Assembly (NCBI GenBank): GCA_022836615.1
Contig: MU405218.1
Span: forward strand, 124,001 to 188,000
Length of the DNA stretch: 64,000 bases
Source: Annulohypoxylon bovei var. microspora
Taxonomy: Eukaryota; Ascomycota; Sordariomycetes; Xylariales; Hypoxylaceae
Reading direction: 5' to 3'
The translations under genes and the position numbers were made by a program. The notes under the pieces are model-generated. The model saw only the letters and a program-made list of their open reading frames with translations, did no database searches and had not been told where the DNA came from. Positions 10,435 through 21,881 of the stretch are shown in pieces. Numbering within the stretch: position 1 is the stretch's first letter; every line of letters begins with the position of its first letter.

Positions 10435-12492
10435 ATGGAAGGCGAGCAAACGCGAAAATCGCGAATTCAAATACCTTTACCCTCGAAACCTCGTCCGTAC
10501 AGACCTGGCGATGGTCCCCCGCTAGCCCCCCTAAGAGTCCGCCCCGAATATGGCTCAACCGCGTTTTTAATCGACAAGCGCGTCCTACCTGGCACAGCTC
10601 GCAATGGCGAATTGCAACTACAGATGTACTACGTCGTGGGATGGTGGGATGTGCCGGCGGCGCGTGTAGCTATCCTTGCGACTAAGATACTCGAGTATGT
10701 TTCGCCTGGTGTCTTAGAGGACTTTGAGTACAGGGCGCTGCTAGAAAGAGACGCAGAGATGGAGATAGAAGAAGAAAGGAAGAAGGAGAAGGCAGAAATA
10801 GCGAAAAAGAGGAAGGTGGTGAAGTCTACAGATGCGACGGATACGCCGACGACACCAGGCACGCCAACTGCTCCTGGTCAAAGAAGACGAGGTCGGCCGA
10901 GCAAGGCGGAGCTTCAGGCGCGCAAACTCTCGAAACAGTCGAGTGTCAACAATTCCGAGAGTGTCGAAGTGGCGCTACCCCCTACGAGTACATCAGGCCC
11001 GTCGCTGTCTACGCCGCAAAAGAAGCGCGCTACAGAGATCGTGACCGACATGGAGGAAGTTGATGCGGCGGATCCAGATGATGCGATACATCGGCAATTA
11101 TGCGGGGATAATAGCGACGCCGTCGAAGAAATGGATGTGGATGAGGATAAGGATGAGGATGAGGACGGTGATGACGATGAAGGTGATGACGACGAAGGGG
11201 ATATATCACTGGATAGGGTTCCCGGGGCCACGTCCTCGGGTCTCGAAATCAGCTCGTACGCTAGAAAACTGTGGCTTAATCAGGACTCAACATTGTTCAA
11301 GAGTGCTAACGGCAGTCTTGCACTAAAGTCCTCAACGACGAGTTACGTCCCCGTACCCGAGGTACTCCGATCCAACAAGCAACCTTGGGAGCTCCCAGCC
11401 CAAACACCACTCCCGCCACCTATACCAAAACCACGCCCGCCCCAGCCGCCTAAACCAATAAACGAACAACTGCGCAAACCACCTATCTCCAGAGTGCAAT
11501 CTACAACTCCTGTCCCAGTCCCTACGCCCGTAAAGTCGGACAAGAAGATCCCACTACAATATCCACAGCTATTACAGAGGCCACATCCATCAACGCTCAA
11601 ACCAAAGCCCAGTTCATTCGAAAACAAACAATCAACAACTCCCGTCCCGGTATTTCAACACCCACTTTTGAAAAGCGGAAAGTGTGCGGCTACCCCATCA
11701 GCACCACCTTCACAGACACCCAAACCCAAAACCAGCCCTCAACACCACGGCTTCACGCCCGCCGGACGAAGCTCCGGCCACTGGCCCTCCGAAACGCCCA
11801 AAGCATCCATCGAGGCAGCCGCAGACTCGCCCCTCAACAGGCCAGCCGTCCACTCCTCGCTCCCCAAGAAGCGCACGCACGCCCCCAAGCCCAAGCCCGC
11901 CGCAACCACAAACCAGGGCCGTGTATGGGTAGTCTTGCGCCTCGAGGGAGACAAGCTAGTCCACGCGCACGGGCGGCGCACCCGCTACTTCAAGGTGCGG
12001 TGGGCGGGCGACTGGCCGCCGGACCAGAACCCCACCTGGGAGCCCGAGGACAACATCGCGCCAGGGCTGGTCCAGCGGTACCTCAAGTCGAAGCCCAAGG
12101 CCGCGGCGCGTCGCCGGACCACCGGCTCGCCCACCAAAAACGGGGTCAACTCGCCCCTCCGCGCCCACCCCCTGGCGCTGAAGCGCAAGTACTCGAGCGT
12201 CGCGGAGGCCTTCGCCGGCGACGCGGACGACCTAGATGAGCTGCGGAACAGTGCCGAGAGCGGCGGGGAGGCGAACGGCGGCGCCGCCGTCAAGGGGAAG
12301 AGCAGGAGGAGCGCGGGCTACGCTTACTACGAGGACGAGGAGGGCGAGGACGAGATCCTGGTCGTGACGACGGAGCAGGAGTCCGGCTTGAAGAGACGCG
12401 ACCCCAGGCCCAAAAAGAAGGCGGATGAGCTGGGCGTGGCTTTTATGAGAGACCTCGCCGCCGCCATCCAGAATGGGGGAAGTGGGAGCTAG
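10435..12492 (+). CDS. Chromodomain and AT-hook protein (685 aa)
   Basis: Probably a nuclear, chromatin-bound protein. A chromodomain lies near residues 495-555 (YFKVRWAGDW, then NPTWEPEDNI and a VQRYL helix), with the aromatic and acidic positions expected of methyl-lysine readers. An AT-hook-like RRGRPSKAEL core lies near residue 151. In between are an acidic Asp/Glu run (about 232-258) and a long proline-rich linker (about 315-480). The N-terminal block (residues 30-105, ending in a charged EEERKKEK helix) looks folded but I do not recognise it. Single exon; the start follows many upstream stops. Codon use becomes far more GC-rich after about 11680. The family member and the histone mark read are unknown. 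Confidence 0.8.
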   Translation: MEGEQTRKSRIQIPLPSKPRPYRPGDGPPLAPLRVRPEYGSTAFLIDKRVLPGTARNGELQLQMYYVVGWWDVPAARVAILATKILEYVSPGVLEDFEYRALLERDAEMEIEEERKKEKAEIAKKRKVVKSTDATDTPTTPGTPTAPGQRRRGRPSKAELQARKLSKQSSVNNSESVEVALPPTSTSGPSLSTPQKKRATEIVTDMEEVDAADPDDAIHRQLCGDNSDAVEEMDVDEDKDEDEDGDDDEGDDDEGDISLDRVPGATSSGLEISSYARKLWLNQDSTLFKSANGSLALKSSTTSYVPVPEVLRSNKQPWELPAQTPLPPPIPKPRPPQPPKPINEQLRKPPISRVQSTTPVPVPTPVKSDKKIPLQYPQLLQRPHPSTLKPKPSSFENKQSTTPVPVFQHPLLKSGKCAATPSAPPSQTPKPKTSPQHHGFTPAGRSSGHWPSETPKASIEAAADSPLNRPAVHSSLPKKRTHAPKPKPAATTNQGRVWVVLRLEGDKLVHAHGRRTRYFKVRWAGDWPPDQNPTWEPEDNIAPGLVQRYLKSKPKAAARRRTTGSPTKNGVNSPLRAHPLALKRKYSSVAEAFAGDADDLDELRNSAESGGEANGGAAVKGKSRRSAGYAYYEDEEGEDEILVVTTEQESGLKRRDPRPKKKADELGVAFMRDLAAAIQNGGSGS

Positions 12493-13707
12493 CGATGGCG
12501 AGGGTTGGTTGGTTGGTGCGTGCTGCTTACCTAATTGGTGCGGTTCGTTGGAGTACGATGGTTGCTATTTGGAGCTGTAGAGTGTGTACTAAGGATGTAA
12601 GAGGGTGGATGAAGCCTATCTGCTTCACGTAAAAGAGCATGGGCATGAATAATACCCTACCGTCCTATTTGCCGAGTTTTGAGTTACGAGAGAGCTAGAT
12701 TAGTAGACGCATCGCGTTATTGATACCAATTAAACATTGTCTCGATACACATGCCTAGGTACGCTTTCCCTTTTTGGTTCAATGTTCACGGAACTACAAA
12801 GTCATACAGCGTCAGTTAATCATTTAGGAAACGAGTCAAAGCTGGGATGAACTGCAAGTGTCAATTCATCGAGGTCTCGCGTCGTAAGACAGGCCAAGAA
12901 CCTCTGCGTATGTAGGGTACTCAAGCAACTGCAAAGTAGCCAAGCCAAGCCAAGGCATACACGAAAATCGCCTCCCGCGTGCAAAGATCCTGACGCCCCT
13001 TTTCCACCGGCGCAACTCCGTGAAACTGAAAGATTATTATCGACTATGTCGAGTTTACATCATCCCTCGAAGTCTCATATCGAGAGGGGATTTAAACAAA
13101 CAAAGGAAATTTGACCGAGACGAAACCTGTTGCGATGATCCGGTTTGTTATTGTCGTTAGATTGGATATACAAAGGTCCAGTCGGTTCGATCCGTGACAT
13201 GGGCCTGTTAAAGGGTATCAAGAAGAATATTCCAGGCGAATATGCTCTACCTTGGTATTGATCGCAAATAGGAGTACTCGCAAGTGGGGCTTCGGCCTTT
13301 GTGAGGGCGATTTTACGAGGCGGATATGTCTTCAACGTTGAAATGTGTAAGGGAAAATTAGTCGTTGCGATGCAGGGAATAAATTCCACAGCGACCGCAG
13401 ATATATGAAGGTTATGCCATACGGCATTCATTCAAGGAAAATCGTCGGATGCCGAGAAAATCGGACGGCGTAGTGTGTTATGTACTTAGTAGAAATTGCA
13501 AAGTGGATACGGCTTCATAGCCAGAAGAATATGTCGGGAGTTGGTGTAATTGGGGATAACGCAACCCGAATTTCGACAGCATGCGTAGATAGACGAATGC
13601 ATACTCGACGAATTGTTCGAGAAAAGTATGTATGATAAACCGTTGTACCGAATAGCCGAAACCTATTCGAGATGAATCCAGAGAACAGGTATGACTCATC
13701 AGTGCGA
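12493..13707. other. Convergent 3' intergenic region
   Basis: Lies between the 3' ends of two convergent genes and should contain both 3' UTRs. No gene is supported; a short AAGCCAAGCC-type repeat lies near 12940. Confidence 0.5.
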
Positions 13708-16161
13708 TTACTGCTTGTCATCTTTCTCGCGCTCCTTCTGCTCGCGTTCCTCGCGTTCTTTCTTCTCACGTTCCTCTTCCACCTCCTTCTCACCCTCTTT
13801 GCGCACGGCCTCCAGCGCGGCCACCAAGTCGTATTCGTCACCGCGGTCCCACGCCTTCAGCGCTTCGTTGGTGGGGAAGAGGGCGCTATAGCGAGCACGC
13901 ATCTCTTCCTTGGAGTAGGAGCGGAACTCCTGCTTCTGCAAGATTGCCTTAGCCTCGGCTTTTGAGACGAGGTCGCTGCGGTCGCGGTTCAAGAGCTCGG
14001 TGAAGGCAGGGTCATTCTGCGGAAGCATATACTTGGCCACCATCGAATCATCTTCCACCTCGCGAGGTAGGTCGCCATAGGGGTTCACTAGTGATGACTT
14101 GGTAGGAGTAGGAATGGCCTGAGAACTAGGCTCGCTGACCTCGGGACCAGGAATTGCACGAGGGCTCTGGGTAGAGGTCGCGTCGGGTTTCTTAGGGGCA
14201 GTTTCAGCCGGCTCCTCCTTGTCCTTGTCCTTATATTCGTTCTCTGTCTTCTCGGTCGTCACTGATGATCTCTGGACTTCACTGTCGACGCCTATAGATG
14301 GGAGACTCATAGGGGTGACTGAGTAGCCGCCCTGACCGTTGCTGCCTTGTGCCTGCTCACGAGCAAACTCCTCAAGACTGATGCCCTGGCCGTTACCTGA
14401 CATGTCTAGCGGTACATGAGGGTACCACGAGCGCGAGAGACTAGCGTCTCGGTGTTGGCGTCGGAGCATGAATCTCGACTGCCCTCGGTGCCTGCGAAAG
14501 TCTCTGGGCTGCGGAAATGTGTCGTAATCGGGTTCGTCCAATCTACGCAATGCTTCGATGAAGAAATCACGCATCCACATTCCAGATCCTAGTCCAGGGA
14601 TCTCGCGAGGTGGTTCTGGAAGAGAAGGAGTGTTGGGGTGGCTAGATGAAGTTCCAGATTTAGGAGGACTAGGGGCGGCAGGGGCGGCAGGGGCGGCAAG
14701 AGCGTTCTCAACAACCAGAGCCGCCTGACCTGTCTCAATCTCCCCAGTGCCCTCAGCGCCCTCAGCTTCCTCCGCTTCTTCCGCTTCTTTCACAGCCTTC
14801 ATGGCTTCCTCGTACTTCTTTCCTTCAATCCACACTTCCAACAGGCTTTGGTGGGTCCCGCGTGCTAGCTGGTCGGGTTCCTGCATGTCGTCAAGCGGTT
14901 TGTCGCATGGGTCGGGGGCAAACCGGTACAAATCATCTTTGAATGCACCGGGAGACTCCCGCTCTATATCCCTGGTGGTCTGCTTGTAGAAACGTCCAGC
15001 CTGTTCCACAGTCTTGAAGAGGATGTACAAGGTCTCATTATCATCTAACCAGAGGTCCTCAAGAACATCCTCTGGCTTTTTGAATCGAGCTTCAAAGTCA
15101 TCTAGGAACTCCTCGGGTGAGTAACCAGAGAAGTCGAGGTACACAACCAGTCTGGTGAACTCATGTCGCAGATCGTTTTGTATCTCCATGGAAATCGGGT
15201 AGCTATGGGATCTGAGTAAGGTGACCTCAACACCATTGTAAAACACATCAACGGTCTTGTCCGCTACGTAGTCGACATAAGCCTTGGCATGCTGGGGATC
15301 AACGAACTCTACGATTACGGTGTAGCCTATAGGCCTAGGGCTGATGGCCGTGATCACTCCAAGGATCTTTCCACCCCCAACTCTTGCCATGGTATCGTAC
15401 AGAGGCATGCTTGGGTCTAGCCCAGTGATAAAGACCTTTCGGGAAGTAGCGCTAGAGTACTTGCCCGGCTCAGGAGCGTACTGGATGCCATAGGTAAGCA
15501 TCGAAGGAGGTGTTTCATCGTGGCGCAAAATAGTGTCTCGGTAATAGGCCTCAAATGCCTCGTAGCGCTCATCTTCGTTGGCGAAAATCTTGCTGATGAA
15601 GTCAAGGTTGCGCGGGATATCTAAATAATCGCCCCTCTCTATCAACGACATAACATACCACTTGGATGGTTTGATGAATTTTCCGCTGCCGATCACACCC
15701 CGCATCAGCTCTCGTAAATCCTCGAAGTGACTTGTCGACTGCATGGAAGGCATTGATACAGGAGATGTGCTTAGATCTATGAGGTTATCTTTCTCAACCA
15801 AAGCCTTCTTCATTCCTAGCTTGTCACCAATAGGGAGGTTGCTGAATGGCTCCTCGCGGTTGATAGCGGCTGGGTGGACTGAAAAGACCTTGATAGGCGG
15901 AACATGAAGTCCGCAGTCATCAAGCTCACACAGTTTCTGTGGATTCTCAGGGTAATAGCCACCAGTGGCATGTGGAATGCGGGCTGATAGTTCTGCTGGT
16001 GAAGGTCGGCCGTGGATGACACAGGAGTCCCTAGTACATGGGTTGAATAGACAGACGTATTCATAAGGTGAAGAGGGTCGACCGCCACCAGACTGGGACA
16101 TCGCCATGGCGCCGCGAGCCTGGTGAGAGTTGGTGTTGATAGAAGAAACCGAAGGGGCCAT
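13708..16161 (-). CDS. RRM-like protein with N-terminal Cys/His motif (817 aa)
   Basis: Single-exon protein I cannot name. The N-terminus has spaced Cys/His residues (C37, C42, C47, H50, then C78, C83, H86), a possible zinc site. A segment at about 241-318 (RKVFITGLDP, later YTVIVEFVDPQHAKAYV) has the beta-alpha-beta pattern of an RNA recognition motif. A second such region follows at about 335-410 (TRLVVYLDFSGYSPEEFLDDF). The middle is disordered, with Ala/Pro/Ser-rich and Glu-rich stretches, and the C-terminus (about 785-817) is a highly charged Lys/Glu coiled coil. RNA binding is therefore inferred, not proven. The N-terminal Met fits the end of the upstream open frame, but a 5' exon is possible. 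Confidence 0.75.
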   Translation of the reverse strand: MAPSVSSINTNSHQARGAMAMSQSGGGRPSSPYEYVCLFNPCTRDSCVIHGRPSPAELSARIPHATGGYYPENPQKLCELDDCGLHVPPIKVFSVHPAAINREEPFSNLPIGDKLGMKKALVEKDNLIDLSTSPVSMPSMQSTSHFEDLRELMRGVIGSGKFIKPSKWYVMSLIERGDYLDIPRNLDFISKIFANEDERYEAFEAYYRDTILRHDETPPSMLTYGIQYAPEPGKYSSATSRKVFITGLDPSMPLYDTMARVGGGKILGVITAISPRPIGYTVIVEFVDPQHAKAYVDYVADKTVDVFYNGVEVTLLRSHSYPISMEIQNDLRHEFTRLVVYLDFSGYSPEEFLDDFEARFKKPEDVLEDLWLDDNETLYILFKTVEQAGRFYKQTTRDIERESPGAFKDDLYRFAPDPCDKPLDDMQEPDQLARGTHQSLLEVWIEGKKYEEAMKAVKEAEEAEEAEGAEGTGEIETGQAALVVENALAAPAAPAAPSPPKSGTSSSHPNTPSLPEPPREIPGLGSGMWMRDFFIEALRRLDEPDYDTFPQPRDFRRHRGQSRFMLRRQHRDASLSRSWYPHVPLDMSGNGQGISLEEFAREQAQGSNGQGGYSVTPMSLPSIGVDSEVQRSSVTTEKTENEYKDKDKEEPAETAPKKPDATSTQSPRAIPGPEVSEPSSQAIPTPTKSSLVNPYGDLPREVEDDSMVAKYMLPQNDPAFTELLNRDRSDLVSKAEAKAILQKQEFRSYSKEEMRARYSALFPTNEALKAWDRGDEYDLVAALEAVRKEGEKEVEEEREKKEREEREQKEREKDDKQ

Positions 16162-18248
16162 CTTTCAATCTGCAAGATTTGTACGTAGTAGAGGAAAGGT
16201 GGAAGATGGGAAAGATGGAAAGATAATGTGACGAATGGGAATAAACGCGATGATGGTCTGTAGCAGACCAAAGACCCGAAAGAAATAAAAGGCTGACAAT
16301 ACTACGTAAGACGCTAGTATTCTTGCGTGATTTTACGTGATGTAAGTAGTAAAAAGGCAGTCTGTGATGCTTGGAATGCGAGGTAGCAGTGGGGGAAGGT
16401 GATCTAAGTGAATGTTGGAGATAGACTGGATGGGAGCCTGGTGTTGTTGTGGGAAGAATTGGGTTTGTTACGTGATACCTAGTGGTGTAAACAATAGATG
16501 GGAAATGAAGATACAGTAACGATAATGATTGAAAATGAAGTTGGGTGAAGAAACGAAGGGAGAGTTGGGAAGATCTGTCGATATTCCGACGGGTATAAAT
16601 AGGTTCCGAGTCCACCCCGTATATACGTTCGAACCTTCTATTACCGTCTTAGTTACAGTCATGAAATCGTTGAGCTGGTATTGAGAAGGCACGATTATAA
16701 TAAAGCAGCAGGATCGAGGAAGTTACGGTAGAATGTGAACTCATCGCAACAACTTGGAAGGGGATGTGGCTGTATGAGGAAGACATCTTGTTGCCCATAG
16801 GTATCTACATAGTTGATAGAAACGGAAGTCAAAGGGGGTTCGTTAAACCTTCCTCTTATATAAACGATGGCTCTTAACGTTAACTTCGTAGTTGCTGTTA
16901 TGATCCTCGTTGTTAGGTCTTATTAATATTTCTGTAAAGGTATGTCGTCATTGCTGTCTTGTTAGCGCCTTTTCAGGGCGAAGCTCTTGCCTTCTCATAA
17001 CTTTGGCCCATAGGTGCTTGCATAGGTAGGTACACATATAAGCCAGGCAATAACGACGAACTAAGTTCCGATACTGTACGTGATGGCCTTTTTGATGGTG
17101 AAACCAGACTTCTCTCCTTCACTAAAGAGAAAAGGCTGTCTAACAAAAGACTGCATTCCCAACCTCCATGATACTCGGCACGTTGTTTAACACAGGAAGG
17201 TAAATGCAAAAACTGTCTGCAGTTAATATAGTTTATATTTACCTATATAAAATTATACTTACTACATTCGCTATGTCTGTAATAATATAGGTAAGAAGTA
17301 GCTATGAAAAATAGACAAACCGTCACGTTGGCCGTTAATAAGCCCCTTTCTCTTGATACCTTTCACTTTGTGTTGTTGAAATCAAAGACCAGGTATTCTT
17401 GCTTGCTAAAACATGTGAAGGATGGCTGAGACCGTCTTTCACGAAGACTATTCATAAGAAGAACATAGGTTAATCTGGGATGTAACAAGATGCTCAAGAA
17501 AAGGATGAGTTTAAAGGGGTGGTCTCCTGTTCTGGCTGATCAAGATATTCAGGTTAGACCTCTGTTAAGTCTAGGTAGGTAGCTAGACTCTAGGTACCTT
17601 ACCAGATTTTAATCGCGACAAAGGTTGCTGCAAAAATACTATTCCATACGTACAGATAAGTTGAATGACCCCTGTTAAATTATTATGATATGAGGAAAAC
17701 AAACACCATGCGACTCTTATGCGCAAGTTGGTATCATATCAATAGCGATTATGTCCTAACAGAATTACAAACTTAAGAGCACCATATTCAAACACTTAAA
17801 TATTATAACAAATTACGATTAATCACTTAGAACTAATTTCGTAGTGTTTGAGAATTGGATTCTTATGCCATTCCTAACAATTAAAATAGGGGGCATGTGA
17901 TTGGAAGTTAACAACTACCAGTTCAGATACGCCAGGCTGTGTAAAATCCTTGTAAGTGTATAATTATTATAATGTCGACGGTGATGATGTAAGTGGATTA
18001 AGATTCTATAGGTAGTGACAATGAGGCCAAGAGATGGTTTTGGGTACAGAGTGTAGGGGAGAATGAATGGAGGGTATTTACTAACACCGGAATGTCGAAA
18101 GGGCTTACAGTTTAAGATGTAAAACTATTTTGCAATAACTATATGTATAGAAGGAGTGTTTTGATCCGAGTAAAAGATAGCTGACTTACCACTCGAATCT
18201 CTCAAGTGAAAGATCCAAATATGAACTCTCATAATACATAAGTACCTA

Positions 18249-18346
18249 AGCCTCACATAATTACCGCAAGAGGATTCCTACCAATCAGAACCAGGGTTAC
18301 TCGAGTTCCGATTGGGTTTTGTTCCATCCAGCACTTATGTGAGGCT
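18249..18346. repeat. 12-bp perfect inverted repeat bounding 98 bp
   Basis: AGCCTCACATAA (18249-18260) is the exact reverse complement of 18335-18346. The 74-base interior has no coding potential. It could be the remnant of a tiny inverted-repeat element or a hairpin transcript; no target duplication is evident. Confidence 0.4.
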
Positions 18347-18599
18347 CATTCTTACTTTAGAAGATAATATTCAGCAGATAGATTTTCTACCAGCATACAG
18401 GAGAGCATTCAGCTACTGTAAAACAGAAGTAGATCCCGGACCTAGCCAAGAAAGGCAAATATCAATAGGATCAGACTGACGACGGTCGTTCCCGAGCCTC
18501 TTATCCTTGGGTGTCACGAAGCCTTATGCAGTTCTCTTCAATCAACCGTTAGAAGTCGTGATTCGGGGTTGAATACCGCGCCTTATCTATTCGAGTGGT

Positions 18600-18660
18600 C
18601 GTTATCTCGTGCTACTTATGAGGGATTTCATCAAGCTTTTTGATGATCAACGAGATAGCG
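18600..18660. repeat. Nested hairpin
   Basis: An outer stem CGTTATCTCGT (18600-18610) pairs, with one G-U in RNA, with ACGAGATAGCG (18650-18660). Inside it lies a second stem, ATCAA/TTGAT, around 18630-18645. Significance unknown. Confidence 0.3.
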
Positions 18661-20492
18661 GATGTCATTTCAAGGTATCACAGACATATCTCTGACCGAC
18701 ATTCGTTACCACAATCCCTGTAAGGATTTTCGCCCTGGTTGTATATTCCTCTGACATGTAAATTGCCATTTTAGTGTGTACCTATCCATCCTCACTGATG
18801 TAACTTATTCGGATTTTTTTGCTGGCTACATCGGATGTGTTCCGATTCTAAAACTACACATCAGCCTTACCATATTTTAAGTAGGTAATATGTTAATAGC
18901 ACCAATACCAAGAGTTTCCCTCAATATTACAAGCTTCGGCAGTGGCTCAAATGTCGAGATGACCTTTTTAGGTTACTTAGGTTATTTAGGTTATTTACTC
19001 CACTTGCTCTCCTGATTATGATATACCTTCTTAAAACTGTTAGCTCGCGTATTTTGAGGGAGTCTGATGCTAAAGTTCTCACTCGAGCTGCGACTTCGCG
19101 CGTTGGAATTCTTTCCGGAGTTTCCGGATTACGCTAAGGCCTCTTACCACGCACGCACTAGAGCTAGAATATTGGGTTGAAATTGGGTCATCTCGTGATA
19201 ATCAATCTACTTGCATCTATGACGGTCTATTGTATTGTTATTCTATTATAATAATTGATAGCCAATTGCAATGCACTCACAGAGGATACTGAGATCAACT
19301 TCGGGGCGATCCTAATCGCCCGGCAGCGAAGTAATGATCCAAGATTTAAAATGTCACGAGAAGAACCAATGACCGTATTCTCCCGAGGGACAGGCTCCCG
19401 GGAATAATCCATTCTACCCCCCTGCGTCGATCGTACCGATATTGGCTTCTGACCCCCACCCTAAGAGTTCTCATGTGAGAGCTGTCTCTTAGGAATTTGT
19501 TCTTGGTCGACTATGTCTTACGATACCATACGAGAAAAGTCTTTTTCTGCAGGGTGTCGTCGTAGTACCGCAACCCAGGTAATCGATGCCGATTTTAGAA
19601 TGAACGATATGAGACCCGGTTGTTGGAGTTGAGGCATCCACGGGTCCGACAATAGATATTGACGAATAGATCGCCAAGAAGGTGTAGCACGCGCCCAAAC
19701 CTCCAAAAGACGGATACCTTGAGCCAGGCCGTCGGGTTTCATCGCAGAGTTGTGGAATGATAACTCCGCGGGAGACCGGTGTGACGAGGTTCGCAGCCAA
19801 CCTCGCTTGAGTCTTGGCCGGACTATTCGGCATACTCAAACATGACCGGGGCAATGGAACACCGACAACGACGTCAAGCCTTGACCGAAACGCAAGCGTT
19901 ACCTACCTACCTAAGTAGTCAGCTCATGTGTTGACTACCCATATAGGTACCTAGGTAGTATGATGTCCTGATGGGGGGTACGGGTACTGGTATTAAGCGG
20001 TAGATTTCTTGGCTAAGCTAGGTTCCGGAGTCGACATACACGTTACCTACCCCGGAATCCTTGAAAGCCTACATAAGTGGTTTTCATGATTGTTGATGAG
20101 TGGTGTTCAATAGGCAGGCTAGACTATAGACTATAGCCTACCTGTAGCTTGCGTAGTCCTACGGCACGATGCGGTTTAGACGTGTGCGTTGCTTGAAGGA
20201 TGGTGATATTTGTGGCGGTCGTGTTTGTCGTTGATATGTGCGTTGATCCATGAATATGTGCGTGCGTATGGTGCGTATGTAGGTTGAATATGTGGCATGA
20301 GGGCACGAGGTGTTACCCGACATATCGCCCCTCCTTTCTTCCTCCCACGTAAATGGGTCCGCGGTGAAGCTATCGACCAGGACACTGGAGCATATCCCGT
20401 ACAGCATCGGGGAGGTGGCTTGGCAAGGGATGGTTGGACTAACTAGCCCCGTTAAAGGATAATAATGGTAGAGGTATGAAGCAATAGAAAGA

Positions 20493-20523
20493 TGTTCTAG
20501 TTCTAGTTCTAAATCTAATTCTA
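20493..20523. repeat. GTTCTA short tandem repeat
   Basis: Five imperfect 6-base units of the GTTCTA type (one reads AATCTA), a minor microsatellite in the spacer. Confidence 0.5.
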
Positions 20524-20852
20524 GTCCCAGTTGAAAATGATCGGAATAAAAATGGAACCGGGAAGCGCTAGGACGTTTGCGTGTTTTAAGTTCGACCTGG
20601 CAGCCTGGGAATGGAACACCCAAATGGAACTAACGGTGCGTGGGGGTGGGTACCGCTACAACGTAGTGAGCATAGCACAGGGCTTACTTGCTTAAGACCT
20701 CCTAGACTAGCCTGAATTGGAGGCGATTCTCCAGGTACTCCAGGTAATGTAACTTCCCCGTTCCCCCACGCTTACTAGAGCTCCATTAAACTTTCCCCAC
20801 TGCCTAGAGAAATAGAAATGCCCCTCACTTCCTAATTTCTCCTTCCCGACTT

Positions 20853-20869
20853 AAAAAAAAAAAAAAAAA
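20853..20869 (+). repeat. A17 homopolymer
   Basis: Uninterrupted run of 17 A, prone to length error in sequencing. No cognate retro-element or cDNA-like structure was seen upstream. Confidence 0.6.
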
Positions 20870-21700
20870 GATCTTCACCGCATTTCGTTCAACATGGATT
20901 CTACGCCCCGTAACTCGTCCAACAAGATAGCATGTCTATCCATTCATCAGCTTCAGATTGGTCGTGGTCCTGAAAGAGTACACGCAGACTGACAGAAACG
21001 AACATAGAAGCAGAGAGGCTAGAGCATCAGGGCCTGCGTCTGCATCCCGCATGTTCAATTTCTTATGCTTGCCTGCCCGAAATAGACCAAAGGAACCAAT
21101 CATTGTTCTAGAAAGCGATGTAGTGAAAAAATACCTTGGAGTTTTCCGTGTCAGAAGCACATATCCAAGCCACCTACGAGTTCTTAGTGGTACAATCAAT
21201 CATTCATCGCTGTTCCTTGTCAGGGGAAAAGCTCAACTGCCACATGACACCCCCACGTTCACCATACACGGACTACACGGCCACACGTCCACTTGTCTTA
21301 GCCAGTAGCCTCTTCATCATTGCCCAGTCAGGACACGCCTAACAGTTCTATCGAGGGTCGTACAAGTGCTTAGCGGCTCTGTCTGGCAAACCCCGAATCC
21401 TCTGGAAGCTCATTGGGTTGCCTCGACGTGAGTAGGATCCGACAGCTAGCCAGTCGAGTCTTGTGCTTAGTCGTCTTCGCCTTATGCCTACCTAGCCTAC
21501 CTAGTCTCATCGGCTATGAGCCGTAACAACCAACCTAGATGTGCACCTTCTCGCCAACAAAAGAAAACAGACATAATCTTAAAAAAAAGGGTATTTAATC
21601 CGTTGTTACCCCCCTGCTACTAGAGGGTTCACAAGTACTTCCCATTGTGTCTACCCCTTACACTTACTTAAGCCCCTTCTCTGTCCCATCCAATTTCTAT

Positions 21701-21708
21701 TATATAAA
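21701..21708 (+). promoter_or_regulatory. TATA box candidate for the DHDPS-family gene
   Basis: TATATAAA lies 174 bases before the ATG at 21882. It is followed by a CT-rich stretch (about 21770-21830), the usual arrangement of a fungal core promoter and pyrimidine-rich leader. Confidence 0.5.
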
Positions 21709-21881
21709 TCCAAGTACCTCGCATAGGTCGAACTGCTTCCGTATTCAATCTCTTTAAAAACTCACTCCACGATACTCTGCATCTTCTCATCCTTCTCATC
21801 CTCCCCATTAAACTTTTTCATCCACACACACTATCAAACCTAACTACCTTAACTCTACTAAAATTTATCTAAATAACCTCG

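Larger units (their letters stand above)
16162..21700. other. 5.5-kb gene-poor spacer
   Basis: No coding sequence is supported on either strand. 16162-16950 probably holds the long 5' leader and promoter of the minus-strand RRM-like gene. 17200-18450 is AT-rich. The region carries inverted repeats (18249-18346, 18600-18660), a TTCTAG repeat, an A17 run and several ACCTACCT/ACCTAGGT motifs. Confidence 0.5.

Noticed and set aside
11682..12239. Long alternative-frame reading frame (185 codons) inside the chromodomain gene
   Set aside because: Its Arg/Pro/Ala-rich translation follows from the high GC of the real frame. No domain is recognisable.
13195..13205. GGTTCGATCCG resembling a tRNA B-box
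   Set aside because: No A-box, acceptor stem or T-run terminator at the right spacing on either strand.
20159..20623. 154-codon minus-strand frame
   Set aside because: Composition reflects short repeats (GTTCTA units, CACACATA-like runs); no domain and no promoter.
20853..20869. A17 run as the tail of a processed retrocopy
   Set aside because: No coding or SINE-like sequence precedes it and no flanking duplication is visible.
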